Notes: generated by a model from the letters alone, not told the origin. DNA of 64,000 bases from Streptomyces griseiscabiei (GCF_020010925.1 NZ_JAGJBZ010000003.1:186001-250000), one strand, 5' to 3'; counted from the stretch's first letter, positions 14,839 to 23,831 are shown. Program-made: numbers and translations.

Positions 14839-16554
14839 ATGAGCACGGACCGGCGGACGCGTCAGTTCATGGATTTCTCCGGAGCGGGCTCCGGAACCTA
14901 CGACCTGACCTGGAGCCAGAAACAGGTCTGCTCATGGATGGAGCAAGCGGCCCCGCACATAGCGAACATGAACCTGGCCGGACTGATCGAGGTCGGCGGG
15001 GGAATATCGGTCGACGACGTCATAGCGGCCCTGCGAGTCGTCGTCGAGCGCCATGAAGCCCTGCGGACACGCGTACATCTGGACCCCACGGGCACGTATC
15101 GCCAGGTCGTGCATTCCGGCGGACGCCTTCCCGTCGATGTCCGGGAGTGCCTCACCGACGATGAAGCGGAAGCGGAAGCGGAACTCGCGGAAATCAAGTC
15201 GCTCCCCTTCACTTCCGTGGAATGGCCCTTGCGTGTGTCCGTTCTCGTCTCCGCGGGGGAAGTCGTGAAGATCGCGGTGTGCGTCTCGCACATCGCGACG
15301 GACGGCTGGGGCATGGGCGTGCTGCACGGCGAGTTGACCGGTCTTCTCTCGCGGGACGCCGGGGCGAGGAAGGCCCTCCTGGAGAAGCCGGTGCGGCAGC
15401 CGCGGGAGCAGGCGGCCTGGGAGCGGACCCACGGCGACTCGGCGACGCGTCGCGCGGAGATCTTCTCCGCCGGGCAGCTGAAGCACTTCCCCAACCAGAG
15501 ATTCCCGCTGCCCCGCCGGGCGCCGGAGTCGCCGCGCTTCCCCGAGATCATGATGGAGTCCAGCGCCTCCGCCGTGGCCGTCGCACGCCTCGCCGAAGAC
15601 GTTCAGGTGACCCCCCACACCGTGGTCGTGGGGGCGATATCGGTCCTGCTGAGTGCACTGAGCCGTAGCGACCGGGCCACCTTCCGCATCTTCTGCGCGA
15701 ACCGCCTCGACAAGGCCACCCAGTCGTCGCTGGGCAGCTTCTACCAAGTGGTGCCGGTGAGCGTCGAGGTGGGCGACCTGCCGTTCCGTGAAGTGGTCAG
15801 GACCGCCTGGAAAAAGACGATGGGCGCCTATCTCCTCGGCCCCGGCGACCCGGTCCGGCTCGACGCGCTCGCGGAGGCGGTGGTCCGGGAACGCGGCGTG
15901 AAACCCGACCTTGAATGCTTCGTGAATCTGCACAACCTCACCTCACCGGCCGCCCTGGAGGCGGCGTGCGGCGTCGGTCCGGGGGTGCGGGAGGCCACCA
16001 GGACATGGAGGAGGGGCGGGAACGAGATATGGGAGCCGGGGAAGTTCTACCTCGACGTGTGGAACGTCGCGGAAAAGCTGGTGGTCTCCCTGTGGGGGGA
16101 CACCGAACTCTTCCCCTCGGATGCCCTTGCGGACGTCCTTGCCTCGCTGGAGGAAATCCTGGTGCGGGGCGCCGACGACAGCGAGCTGGGCGCGGCTGAA
16201 CTGATCCGGTCGGTCCGCCGCCTCCCCGGCGCTCCCGTGCGGGGCGGCCTGGAGTACGTCGACCCATGCTGGGTGGACCTCGCCGAGGTGCGGCAGGCCA
16301 TGGCCGAGTGCCTTTCCCCGCACGCCATCGAGGTGGCTCTGGAGCCCGGGGCCGATCCCTCCGGGGCGAGCATCGTCGCGTACCTGGACCTGGGCGGCAG
16401 GAACCTCACCCCCACGGAGATCCATCGGCTCGTCGTCGCCGGCCTGCGTGGCCGCCGGTTCGTCAGGGCCCCGCACCGGTACGTGATCCGCGACCGGTCC
16501 CCGGACGGTCCGGCTTCGCCCGAGGAGCACCCGAAGGACGAGCGGCGGTCCTAG
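14839..16554 (+). CDS. Free-standing condensation-domain protein
   Basis: This 571-residue protein of the NRPS condensation superfamily stands alone, without adenylation or carrier domains. The HHxxxDG motif appears as SHIATDG (residues 150-156), so the catalytic second His and the structural Asp remain while the first His is Ser. The N-terminus has YDLTWSQKQVCSWMEQ (C1-like motif) and the centre has NRLDKATQSSLGSFYQVVPVSV (C5-like). GGGTGG precedes the ATG. It is the last gene of the operon and the best candidate for joining the fatty acyl chain on one ACP to an amine on the other. A C-terminal ~100-residue extension of unknown role follows the domain. Confidence 0.85.
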   Translation: MSTDRRTRQFMDFSGAGSGTYDLTWSQKQVCSWMEQAAPHIANMNLAGLIEVGGGISVDDVIAALRVVVERHEALRTRVHLDPTGTYRQVVHSGGRLPVDVRECLTDDEAEAEAELAEIKSLPFTSVEWPLRVSVLVSAGEVVKIAVCVSHIATDGWGMGVLHGELTGLLSRDAGARKALLEKPVRQPREQAAWERTHGDSATRRAEIFSAGQLKHFPNQRFPLPRRAPESPRFPEIMMESSASAVAVARLAEDVQVTPHTVVVGAISVLLSALSRSDRATFRIFCANRLDKATQSSLGSFYQVVPVSVEVGDLPFREVVRTAWKKTMGAYLLGPGDPVRLDALAEAVVRERGVKPDLECFVNLHNLTSPAALEAACGVGPGVREATRTWRRGGNEIWEPGKFYLDVWNVAEKLVVSLWGDTELFPSDALADVLASLEEILVRGADDSELGAAELIRSVRRLPGAPVRGGLEYVDPCWVDLAEVRQAMAECLSPHAIEVALEPGADPSGASIVAYLDLGGRNLTPTEIHRLVVAGLRGRRFVRAPHRYVIRDRSPDGPASPEEHPKDERRS

Positions 16555-16595
16555 GACCTATGCCTGATCGTCGTCCGACCGCAAGTGCTGTTAGC

Positions 16596-16607
16596 GTGCA
16601 ACTGCAC
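16596..16607. promoter_or_regulatory. Short palindrome in the sodF leader, possible metal-regulator operator
   Basis: GTGCA-AC-TGCAC is a 12-bp inverted repeat 32 bases upstream of the sodF start. In Streptomyces the Fe-type dismutase gene is repressed by the nickel-responsive regulator Nur. The resemblance to the TGCAA-type Nur half sites is only partial, so this is a candidate only. Confidence 0.35.
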
Positions 16608-16639
16608 ATCGGTGGCAATAGTGTCGGAGGATGTTGGAC

Positions 16640-17281
16640 ATGGCGGTTTACACGCTCCCGGAGCTTCCCTACGACTACGCGGCGCTCGAACCGGTCATCA
16701 ACCCGCAGATCGTCGAGCTGCACCACGACAAGCACCACGCGGCGTACGTCAAGGGCGCGAACGACACGCTGGAGCAGTTGGCCGAGGCGCGGGACAAGGA
16801 GGCGTGGGGTTCCATCAACGGCCTGGAGAAGAACCTGGCCTTCCACCTCTCCGGCCACATCCTGCACTCGATCTACTGGCACAACATGACCGGTGACGGC
16901 GGCGGCGAGCCGCTGGCCGCGGACGGTGTGGGCGACCTGGCGGACGCGATCACCGAGTCCTTCGGCTCCTTCGCGGGCTTCAAGGCCCAGCTGACCAAGG
17001 CGTCCGCGACGACCCAGGGTTCGGGCTGGGGCGTGCTGGCGTACGAGCCGCTGAGCGGGCGGCTGATCGTCGAGCAGGTCTACGACCACCAGGGCAACGT
17101 CGGCCAGGGCTCCACCCCGATCCTGGTCTTCGACGCCTGGGAGCACGCCTTCTACCTGCAGTACAAGAACCAGAAGGTCGACTTCATCGACGCCATGTGG
17201 GCCGTCGTCAACTGGCAGGACGTGGCCCGCCGTTACGCCGCCGCCAAGGAGCGCGGCGACAGCCTGCTGCTCGCGCCCTGA
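16640..17281 (+). CDS. sodF: Iron (Fe/Mn-family) superoxide dismutase
   Basis: This 213-residue enzyme disproportionates superoxide in the cytoplasm. The metal ligands are visible: His in [14 protein letters not shown], His in [10 protein letters not shown], and Asp/His in [12 protein letters not shown]. The length and the start [13 protein letters not shown] match Streptomyces SodF. The ATG at 16640 is chosen over the one at 16631 because GGAGG (16626-16630) is correctly spaced. The gene is monocistronic, with a strong hairpin 110 bp downstream, and marks the right border of the biosynthetic operon. Confidence 0.95.
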   Translation: MAVYTLPELPYDYAALEPVINPQIVELHHDKHHAAYVKGANDTLEQLAEARDKEAWGSINGLEKNLAFHLSGHILHSIYWHNMTGDGGGEPLAADGVGDLADAITESFGSFAGFKAQLTKASATTQGSGWGVLAYEPLSGRLIVEQVYDHQGNVGQGSTPILVFDAWEHAFYLQYKNQKVDFIDAMWAVVNWQDVARRYAAAKERGDSLLLAP

Positions 17282-17389
17282 ACGTGATGACGCATGACGC
17301 ATGACGTGTGACGCCGCGACCGTGACGGCGCCCGCACAGACGCCCTGCTCGTGATCGTCTTCTCAACCTTCACCCGCAGGCGGAAGGAC

Positions 17390-17430
17390 GGAAGGGCCCC
17401 CGCGAGGACATGACTCGCGGGGGCCCTTCC
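17390..17430. terminator. Hairpin terminator downstream of sodF
   Basis: A perfect 17-bp stem (GGAAGGGCCCCCGCGAG at 17390-17406 and its complement at 17414-17430) with a 7-base loop. There is no T-run, as is usual for Streptomyces terminators. Confidence 0.8.
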
Positions 17431-17543
17431 GCCGCCGCAATAGCCGTAGCAGCCGCAGCCTTGGCCTTGGCCTCGACCTCGGCCTCGGGCGAAGTCGGCG
17501 TTGCGCCCGGACGGTGCCGGGGCGGGCCCTCTACTCTCAGCCC

Positions 17544-18386
17544 GTGGGACAGACCGAGCAGCGCGCCGAGGGTTCGGGGCCGTTCACCACCAGACTCAGC
17601 TGGCCGCTCCCGGACGGAGGAACGGCCGTATGGGAGTCACGGCCGGCCCGCCGGCGCGGGATCATCGCCGTCCGCCCGCCCGGCTCACCCACCACCCGTC
17701 ACACCAGGGCCGACGATGTCGCGCTCCACCGGCTGCGCCGGCTCAACACCGCCGCCGCGAGCGCCTTCGTCATCGGCGGAGCCCTCTTCGCGGTGGGCGC
17801 CGGCCTCGCCCAGCTCGGCTCCGGTGACGCGACCACCTGCGCCTCCGTCTACTTCGCCGGCGGCCTCTTCTTCAACACCGGCGGCTACGTCTCCCTGCTC
17901 CAGGTCGTCAACGCCCCCCGCCATGTGCCGGGCGGCGAAGGCCGGCTCGTCACCCAGGGCTGGCGCTGGTGGAGTTACGAGCCCGGGCGACTGGACTGGC
18001 TGAGCGCGTTCGTGCTCTTCGCCGGCACCCTGGTGTTCGCCGTGGACCTGATGGACTCCTTCCTCCAGGGCCTGAGCGTCCAGCAGATCAACCGCCTGAT
18101 CTGGGCCCCGGACGTGATCGGCTGTCTGCTCTTCCTGATCTCCGGCCACCTCGCGTTCGCCGAGATCTGCCACGGCCGGCTCTGCTTCCGCCGACGCAGT
18201 CTCGGCTGGTGGATCGTCGCCGTGAACCAGTTCGGCTCCGTCCTCTTCATGCTCTCGGCGCTCGCCGCCTTCACCCGGCCCTCCACCAGCAGCCTGATCA
18301 ACGAGGACATCGCCAACTGGGCGACCCTGACCGGCGCTTCGTGCTTCTCCGCCGCCGGCCTCCTGCAGTTCTACGAGCGCCCCTGA
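17544..18386 (+). CDS. Polytopic membrane protein of unknown function
   Basis: This protein of about 280 residues has a soluble N-terminal ~70 residues, then about six hydrophobic segments (e.g. AFVIGGALFAVGAGLAQL, AFVLFAGTLVFAVDLM, VIGCLLFLISGHLAFAEIC). The segment between helices contains YEPGRLDWLSA. The GTG at 17544 is preferred because a TACTCT -10-like hexamer ends eight bases upstream, which suggests a leaderless transcript. An in-frame GTG at 17514 is the alternative. Related proteins are common in Streptomyces, but I know no assigned role. Confidence 0.75.
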   Translation: MGQTEQRAEGSGPFTTRLSWPLPDGGTAVWESRPARRRGIIAVRPPGSPTTRHTRADDVALHRLRRLNTAAASAFVIGGALFAVGAGLAQLGSGDATTCASVYFAGGLFFNTGGYVSLLQVVNAPRHVPGGEGRLVTQGWRWWSYEPGRLDWLSAFVLFAGTLVFAVDLMDSFLQGLSVQQINRLIWAPDVIGCLLFLISGHLAFAEICHGRLCFRRRSLGWWIVAVNQFGSVLFMLSALAAFTRPSTSSLINEDIANWATLTGASCFSAAGLLQFYERP

Positions 18387-18455
18387 CGCGAGGAAGGCCG
18401 GGTGAGGGCCTGGGCCGCTGGGCAGCGGTCTCGACGTCTCGGCCGAGGCCGCCCG

Positions 18456-19067
18456 TCACTTCGACATGATGAAGTCCAGGGCGAAACCGGGAGCGGTCGT
18501 CCAGTAGGTGACCCGCTGGAAGTCGTTGGCGTACAACGTCTCGACGGGCATGGGGACATCGATCGGCCTGCCCGCGGCGCTGCCGGGCTCACGGCCCTGG
18601 AGGCTGAGGGTGATGCTCTTCGCCTCGTACTCGTCCATGGGGCCGTTGACGAGCAGAGCGGCATACGCCTCCTCGCCCGGGCCGAGGGTGACGGGCACCC
18701 CCGGGTGCGGGTCGCTCTCCTTGATCACACGGGCCGTGTTCCGACCGTCACCGAGCCGCACGAGAGGGTAGCGGTAGAGGTCGCACTTCTTGGTGCCGGT
18801 GTTCTGGACGGTGAGGAGGAGGTGCCTGGCGTCCACGCTGTCCGCGGGCTCCTTCGAGGAGGACACCCCGAGGACCTTCTGCGAGCAGGCGGCCACGGCG
18901 CCACCACTGCCGCCCGAGCGGTGCGACGCCGTGTCACGGGCCTTGTCGGCGGCCGTCCACGGCCCGGTGGCGGATGCCTGCGCCGACGCCCCCCATCCGA
19001 GAGCCAGGACGAGACCCGTGGCCACGGCCACCTGACGGCGGTGCTTCACAAGGGACTTCACGTTCAT
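18456..19067 (-). CDS. Secreted DUF4232-type protein
   Basis: This is a 203-residue exported protein. A signal peptide is clear: basic MNVKSLVKHRRQ, a hydrophobic core VAVATGLVLALGW, and cleavage near ASAQASA. The mature part shows the DUF4232 pattern LLLTVQNTGTKKCDLYRYPLVRLGD, a tryptophan-free beta sandwich with two cysteines (AACSQKV and KKCDLY). GAAGGAAT precedes the ATG. The gene diverges from the membrane-anchored HTH regulator at 19365. DUF4232 domains are extracellular and of unknown ligand. Confidence 0.82.
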   Translation of the reverse strand: MNVKSLVKHRRQVAVATGLVLALGWGASAQASATGPWTAADKARDTASHRSGGSGGAVAACSQKVLGVSSSKEPADSVDARHLLLTVQNTGTKKCDLYRYPLVRLGDGRNTARVIKESDPHPGVPVTLGPGEEAYAALLVNGPMDEYEAKSITLSLQGREPGSAAGRPIDVPMPVETLYANDFQRVTYWTTAPGFALDFIMSK

Positions 19068-19364
19068 ATGCGTATTCCTTCTCTGATCGGGTCGCTCCGG
19101 CCGGTGCGACAGCCAGAGCCTCGGACGCCGCGCGGGCCTGGGACAACAGCCGCCACCGCCCTGCGATGTCGGAACCGTCCCACCCCCGGCGACCTGCGGA
19201 AACGAGGAAGCCTGGAATGCCCGTCCGGGATGGGGGACCCCTGTGGACGCTCTTGGCGGAACCACGTCGGCCGCCTCCGCGTACAGGTAGGGGAAGGGCC
19301 TGGGGCACTGCCCGGATCGGGACATGACCGCACGGGCCGACGGACGGATGCGAGTACGGACCAC

Positions 19365-20789
19365 ATGGCTGCAATCCACGACGACGTGGCGGAGTTCGCG
19401 TTACTGCTGACGCGTCTGAAGGAGCGCACGGACCGCAGCTACGCGGCGCTGGCCCGCCGTCTGGGCACGCACGCCTCCACGCTGCACCGCTACTGCGCCG
19501 GAGAGGCGGTCCCCCTGGACTTCAGCGGGATCGAGCGGTTCGCGGCACTCTGCGGGGCCTCCCCCGGGGAACGCGTGGAACTCCACCGCCGTTGGATCCT
19601 GGCGGTCGCGGCCCGGCAACGATCACGTTCATCCGATGCCCGGCGGTCACCGGCACCCCACGCCACCACGGGCACCGACCCGTCGCGGGCCTCCGCGGAC
19701 TCCGGCAGCCCGGCGGAAGAGGCGCCCGAGCCGACCCCACCGTCCGACGCGCGCCCCGGGCCGGCCTCACCGACCGCCCCGCAATCCCGCACCGGGCGCA
19801 CCCGCCGAAGGGCCGTGCGGTCGACACTGCTGGCGGCCTCGCTCGCCGTCGCGCTCGCCGGCCTCACCGCGTCCGCCGCCGGACCCCTCTCCGGCGGCCG
19901 TGGGTCGTCGGCCTCCGTCGGCGGCAGCCCGAAACCCTCGGTGTCGCCGACGTTCGGCGACACCGGCCCGCGATCCGCCGCCCCCTCCGCTGCCGCCGCC
20001 TCCTCCGCTGCCGCCTCCTCCGCCGGAGCCGGGTCGCCGTCGGCCTCGGCGCCGACCGTGTCCGACGACGGCGGACCGCGCGCGAACCGGACAGAGACCG
20101 GCACGGCCGCCCCACCGCCGACCCCGCTCACCTGGACGGCCAACTCCCATGTCTGGGCGGACCTCGAATGCGATCACGACTACGTGATCGCCAAGCCCCC
20201 GCAGCAGGTCCCGCCGCCGCCGGCCCCGCAGGACGCCGAGGTGTGGGCCGCGTCCCTGGGGGCGGTGCACGGACGCAACACGAATGTGCGGATGACGGTG
20301 CAGGGACGCGGCGACGCGGCCGTCGTCCTGGAGGCGCTGCATGTCCGCGTGGTCAACCGCACCACCACTCCCGCCGCCGGCCGTGCCGTCGCCTACTCCA
20401 CGGGCGACGGCTGCGGCGCCACCCTCCAGCCCCGATACTTCTCCGTGGACCTCGACGCGCACCGCCCCCGGCCCCGCGCCGTACCGGCCGGCCGGCCGGA
20501 CTCACCGAGCTACGCCGTCGACTTCCCCTACCGCGTGTCCCTGCGGGAGCCGGAGGTCCTGCTGCTCGCGGCGGGCACCGAGTCCTGCACCTGCGAGTGG
20601 TATCTCGAACTCGACTGGTCCTCCGAGGGCCGGAGCGGCACGGTCCGCATCGACGACCACGGCCGCCCGTTCCGCACCACCACCATCAACGGGCTGCCGC
20701 ACTACAGGTACGACACCCCTTCCGGCTGGGTGCCCAGGACCACCACCTACGACGGCGGGCACCCTTCGGCGGCGCCGCCTCGACCGTGA
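19365..20789 (+). CDS. Membrane-anchored HTH regulator with extracellular domain
   Basis: This 474-residue protein starts with an XRE-like helix-turn-helix (residues about 8-70, SYAALARRLGTHASTLHRYCAG). It continues through a disordered Pro/Ser/Ala linker and has one transmembrane helix (STLLAASLAVALAGLTASAAG). A second low-complexity linker leads to an extracellular beta domain (about residues 245-474) with four cysteines, including SCTCEWYLELDW and GDGCGATL. The architecture suggests a one-component sensor that binds DNA at the membrane. It is transcribed away from the DUF4232 gene, which may be its target. Confidence 0.8.
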   Translation: MAAIHDDVAEFALLLTRLKERTDRSYAALARRLGTHASTLHRYCAGEAVPLDFSGIERFAALCGASPGERVELHRRWILAVAARQRSRSSDARRSPAPHATTGTDPSRASADSGSPAEEAPEPTPPSDARPGPASPTAPQSRTGRTRRRAVRSTLLAASLAVALAGLTASAAGPLSGGRGSSASVGGSPKPSVSPTFGDTGPRSAAPSAAAASSAAASSAGAGSPSASAPTVSDDGGPRANRTETGTAAPPPTPLTWTANSHVWADLECDHDYVIAKPPQQVPPPPAPQDAEVWAASLGAVHGRNTNVRMTVQGRGDAAVVLEALHVRVVNRTTTPAAGRAVAYSTGDGCGATLQPRYFSVDLDAHRPRPRAVPAGRPDSPSYAVDFPYRVSLREPEVLLLAAGTESCTCEWYLELDWSSEGRSGTVRIDDHGRPFRTTTINGLPHYRYDTPSGWVPRTTTYDGGHPSAAPPRP

Positions 20790-20899
20790 TCCCCCTCATT
20801 TCGGCCCAGTGCGCGGATCGTTGCCACCAGCGCGGCCGATCAACCGTCTTGATTCTGCGAAGCGCAACTTCTGGATGTGACGTAGAGGAAGGACAACGT

Positions 20900-21643
20900 G
20901 TGAGCGGGAACTTGGTCCGGGGATTCGCGGTGGCCTCCGCCACGGCGGTCACCACGGTCGGTGCCGTCGCGGGAGTCGGACAGAGCGGCACCGGCCAGGC
21001 GGTGGCCGACGCCGGGACGACGGCGAGCGGCTCGACCCTCCTGGCGGACATACCCACGGGCGGACAGGCCCGGACACAGACGGTCGCCCTGACCCAGCAG
21101 GCCGACGCGCAGTCCCTCGCCGCGGACGCCGGCGCGAGGCAGACAGCGGCGGAGGCGGCCCGCGTACAGGCCGCCAAGGACGCGATCGCCAAGCGGAAGG
21201 AGGCCGAACAGAAGGAGGCCGAACGGGAGAAGGCCCGGCAGCAGGAGGCCGAACAGAAGGCACGGCAGGACGCCGGGGACCGCCGGGGCCAGGAGCAGCA
21301 GGACGACGGCTCGTCGACGGACTCGTCCGCCGGCACGCAGCAGTCCTCGTACACCGTCGCCCAGATCCAGGCCATCGCCCGGCAGATGGTGCCTGGCGAC
21401 CAGTTCCAGTGCTTCAGCAACATCGTGGACCACGAGTCCGGCTGGAACCACAAGGCGGTCAACCCCTCGTCCGGGGCCTACGGTCTCGTACAGGCCTACC
21501 CGGGCTCCAAGATGTCGTCCGCCGGAGCGGACTGGCAGACCAATCCGGCCACCCAGATCAAGTGGGGCCTGAACTACATGAACGACCGTTACGGCAGCCC
21601 CTGCGAGGCATGGACGTTCTGGCAGGCCAACGGCTCCTACTGA
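20900..21643 (+). CDS. Secreted transglycosylase-like (SLT-fold) protein
   Basis: This 247-residue exported protein has an N-terminal signal-like stretch (LVRGFAVASATAVTTVGAVAG), an Ala/Glu/Lys/Gln coiled coil (about residues 85-130) and a C-terminal lysozyme-like domain. The latter contains SNIVDHESGWNHKAVNPSSGAYGLVQAYPG (first Glu as catalytic candidate) and WGLNYMNDRYGSPCEAWTFW. AGAGGAAGG precedes the GTG start. It probably cleaves or remodels peptidoglycan outside the cell. A long hairpin follows the stop. Confidence 0.85.
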   Translation: MSGNLVRGFAVASATAVTTVGAVAGVGQSGTGQAVADAGTTASGSTLLADIPTGGQARTQTVALTQQADAQSLAADAGARQTAAEAARVQAAKDAIAKRKEAEQKEAEREKARQQEAEQKARQDAGDRRGQEQQDDGSSTDSSAGTQQSSYTVAQIQAIARQMVPGDQFQCFSNIVDHESGWNHKAVNPSSGAYGLVQAYPGSKMSSAGADWQTNPATQIKWGLNYMNDRYGSPCEAWTFWQANGSY

Positions 21644-21679
21644 GCCGACACCGGCCGCACCGCCGTCGACCGTGGCGAC

Positions 21680-21715
21680 CACGGGCGTCCGTGTGGCCAC
21701 ACACGGACGCCCGTG
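21680..21715. terminator. Hairpin terminator after the transglycosylase-like gene
   Basis: A perfect 16-bp stem with loop GCCA (arms 21680-21695 and 21700-21715, arm CACGGGCGTCCGTGTG), 36 bp after the stop codon. Confidence 0.8.
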
Positions 21716-21827
21716 TACGGCCGGAACCGGCCCCTCCGATCGGCGGGGGCCGGTCGGCCGACCGGCGGGGCATCACCCGAAGCCCGGCGGATGGCCGGCC
21801 GTCCCCCGCCTCGGCAGGGTTGTCCCG

Positions 21828-23099
21828 GTGACCGAGATCGAAAGCGCCAAGAAGACCCCTCGCCGGCCCTCACCCCCCTTACCCGGGCCCGCCACCGCGA
21901 CGGAACGCCCCGCGCCGATGGCGCGGCTGGTCGGGGTGGACCTCGCCCGTGCACTGGCGGTGTTCGGAATGTTCGCCGTGCACGTCGGTCCCGCGCCCAC
22001 GCCCGGGGGCGGCGTCGGTGACTGGTTCCTGGAACTGTCGAGCGGCCGGGCGTCGGCGCTGTTCGCCACCCTCGCCGGGTTCTCGCTGATGCTGATCGCG
22101 GGCCGTCCGGAGCCGAAGACCGGACTGGCCGGCAGGCAGGCGAGGGCCCGGATCGTGATCCGGGCCGTGATCCTGCTGCTGCTGGGCAGCGCGTTGGCGA
22201 CGACCAACTTCGGCGGCGCCGGAATCCTCAACTTCTACGCCCTGTACTTCCTGCTGGCCCTGCCCCTGCTGCGGCTGCGGGCCAGGACGCTCGCGATCGT
22301 CGCGGTGACGCTCGCGGTCGTCACGCCGCAGGTGACGTATGTGATCCGGGCGCTGCTCACCGAGTCGATCGTGCGCACCGTCGACACGTACGACCCCCTC
22401 GCGCGCCTCTCCGGCGTCGGTGTGCTCGATCTCCTGCTCACCGGCCTCTACCCGGCGATCACCTGGATGACGTTCGTGGTCACCGGCATGACGCTGGGCC
22501 GGCTGGACCTCGCTTCCGGCGCGGTACGGCGGCGACTGGCCGCGGTCGGTTGCGCGCTGATCGCGTTCGGATACGGCGTCTCGTGGCTGCTGCTCCGGCT
22601 GACCGGCGGTGCGCAGAAGATCATGGCCGGGATGCCCGCCGTGAAGGACCCCGAGGCCATGAAGGACCCCGGTACGGCAACGGGCTCCTTCGACGCGGCG
22701 GTCGGCGGGGGGCTGTGGGGTCCCGACGCGTGGGGGCTGCTGGCGGCCGAGCCGCACACCGGCTCCACGTTCGACCTCATCGGCAGCCTGGGGATCGCGA
22801 TCACCGTGCTCGTGGGTCTGACGGTGGCCCTGGACCGGCTGTGGTGGCTGCGCCGCGTGGCGGCTCCGGTCATCGCCGTCGGCACCATGTCCCTGACCCT
22901 CTACGTGGGCCACATCCTGGTGATCCTCGCCCTCCCCGGAGAAGCGGCCACCCCGCCGCAGTCCGCCTCCACCGCGCTGCTGCTCTGCTTCATCGCCGGA
23001 GCCACCGTTCTCGCGGCGGCCTGGTCCCGCTTCTTCCGCCGCGGACCGCTGGAGCATCTGCTCAACCACGCCACCAAGCCGGCGCGGCACGTCCGCTGA
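21828..23099 (+). CDS. DUF418/HGSNAT-like multi-pass membrane protein
   Basis: This 423-residue protein has about ten hydrophobic helices. After a Pro-rich cytoplasmic N-terminus the sequence RLVGVDLARALAVFGMFAVHV is the typical first helix of the DUF1624/DUF418 group, related to heparan-alpha-glucosaminide acetyltransferase. SLTLYVGHILVI near the C-terminus matches the last family motif. Such proteins are thought to move acyl groups across the membrane, but the substrate is unknown. The GTG at 21828 was selected as the first start after the upstream terminator that also precedes the family helix. Confidence 0.8.
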   Translation: MTEIESAKKTPRRPSPPLPGPATATERPAPMARLVGVDLARALAVFGMFAVHVGPAPTPGGGVGDWFLELSSGRASALFATLAGFSLMLIAGRPEPKTGLAGRQARARIVIRAVILLLLGSALATTNFGGAGILNFYALYFLLALPLLRLRARTLAIVAVTLAVVTPQVTYVIRALLTESIVRTVDTYDPLARLSGVGVLDLLLTGLYPAITWMTFVVTGMTLGRLDLASGAVRRRLAAVGCALIAFGYGVSWLLLRLTGGAQKIMAGMPAVKDPEAMKDPGTATGSFDAAVGGGLWGPDAWGLLAAEPHTGSTFDLIGSLGIAITVLVGLTVALDRLWWLRRVAAPVIAVGTMSLTLYVGHILVILALPGEAATPPQSASTALLLCFIAGATVLAAAWSRFFRRGPLEHLLNHATKPARHVR

Positions 23100-23188
23100 G
23101 CCCCGGGCGGTCGGCCGGCCGGCGTGGTCACTCTCATCGTGCTGCGAGATCCGTGGCAGGCCCGTCCGGCGGCTCGTACCGCCCGCCG

Positions 23189-23299
23189 TCACCGCGCACT
23201 CGACCGGGCGCGCGGGAACAGCGCGCTGGTGAGGGTGCCGAGAAGCACGAGGGCGGCGTCCACCGCGATCGCGATCTTCAGACCGCCGAGGACGGGCAT
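23189..23299 (-). pseudogene. Remnant of a transporter C-terminus
   Basis: A minus-strand frame of 36 codons reads MPVLGGLKIAIAVDAALVLL and ends FPRARSSAR before a TGA. This looks like the last transmembrane helix and basic tail of an MFS-type permease. No upstream portion is present, because the preceding DNA on that strand is the promoter region of the opposite gene at 23306. It is most likely a deletion scar, though a one-helix miniprotein cannot be ruled out. Confidence 0.5.
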
Positions 23300-23305
23300 G
23301 AAACG

Positions 23306-23782
23306 ATGACCGCCATGTCAGGTCAGGTCTGGGTGTCACTGATATCCATGGGCGGTGTCGTCCTCGGCGGACTGTTGTCCTACCTCGTCCAGCACAGAAC
23401 CCAGCTCTCGGCGGAACGCGCAGAACAGCAACGACAGCGGATCACCTTGTCGGAGGCCAGGCGCGCGGAACGGCTGGCGTTGCTGGAGCGGTTCATCGAG
23501 GTGGGCGCCGAAGCCGAACGCGCCGCGTTCAGCCGCCCCGACGAGTGGGACGACACCCACGACTGGTACCTGACGACCCAGGACGTGATGAACAGACTGT
23601 GGGTCGCGGAACGACTCATCCGCGTCCAGTTCCCCCTGCCCGTACACGACTCGGCCCGCGCCTACTTCCTCGACCTCAACCGGACCGTGTGGGAAGGCCT
23701 GCCCGACGGCGAGAGCGTCCGCGACTACCTGGAAGGCAACCGGCTGACGTTCCTCGACACGGCTCGCGCGGTCATGGGATAG
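23306..23782 (+). CDS. Small single-helix membrane protein, function unknown
   Basis: This 158-residue protein has one N-terminal hydrophobic segment (VWVSLISMGGVVLGGLLSYLV), then a charged Gln/Arg/Glu coiled coil and a helical C-terminal domain with several Trp. ATG codons at 23306 and 23315 are both possible. Similar topology is found in many accessory proteins of Streptomyces. I recognise no domain. Confidence 0.65.
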   Translation: MTAMSGQVWVSLISMGGVVLGGLLSYLVQHRTQLSAERAEQQRQRITLSEARRAERLALLERFIEVGAEAERAAFSRPDEWDDTHDWYLTTQDVMNRLWVAERLIRVQFPLPVHDSARAYFLDLNRTVWEGLPDGESVRDYLEGNRLTFLDTARAVMG

Positions 23783-23831
23783 CGACGGCGGCGGCCATGA
23801 GGCGGCGGGTCGGACCAGGTCGGCGTGGCGC

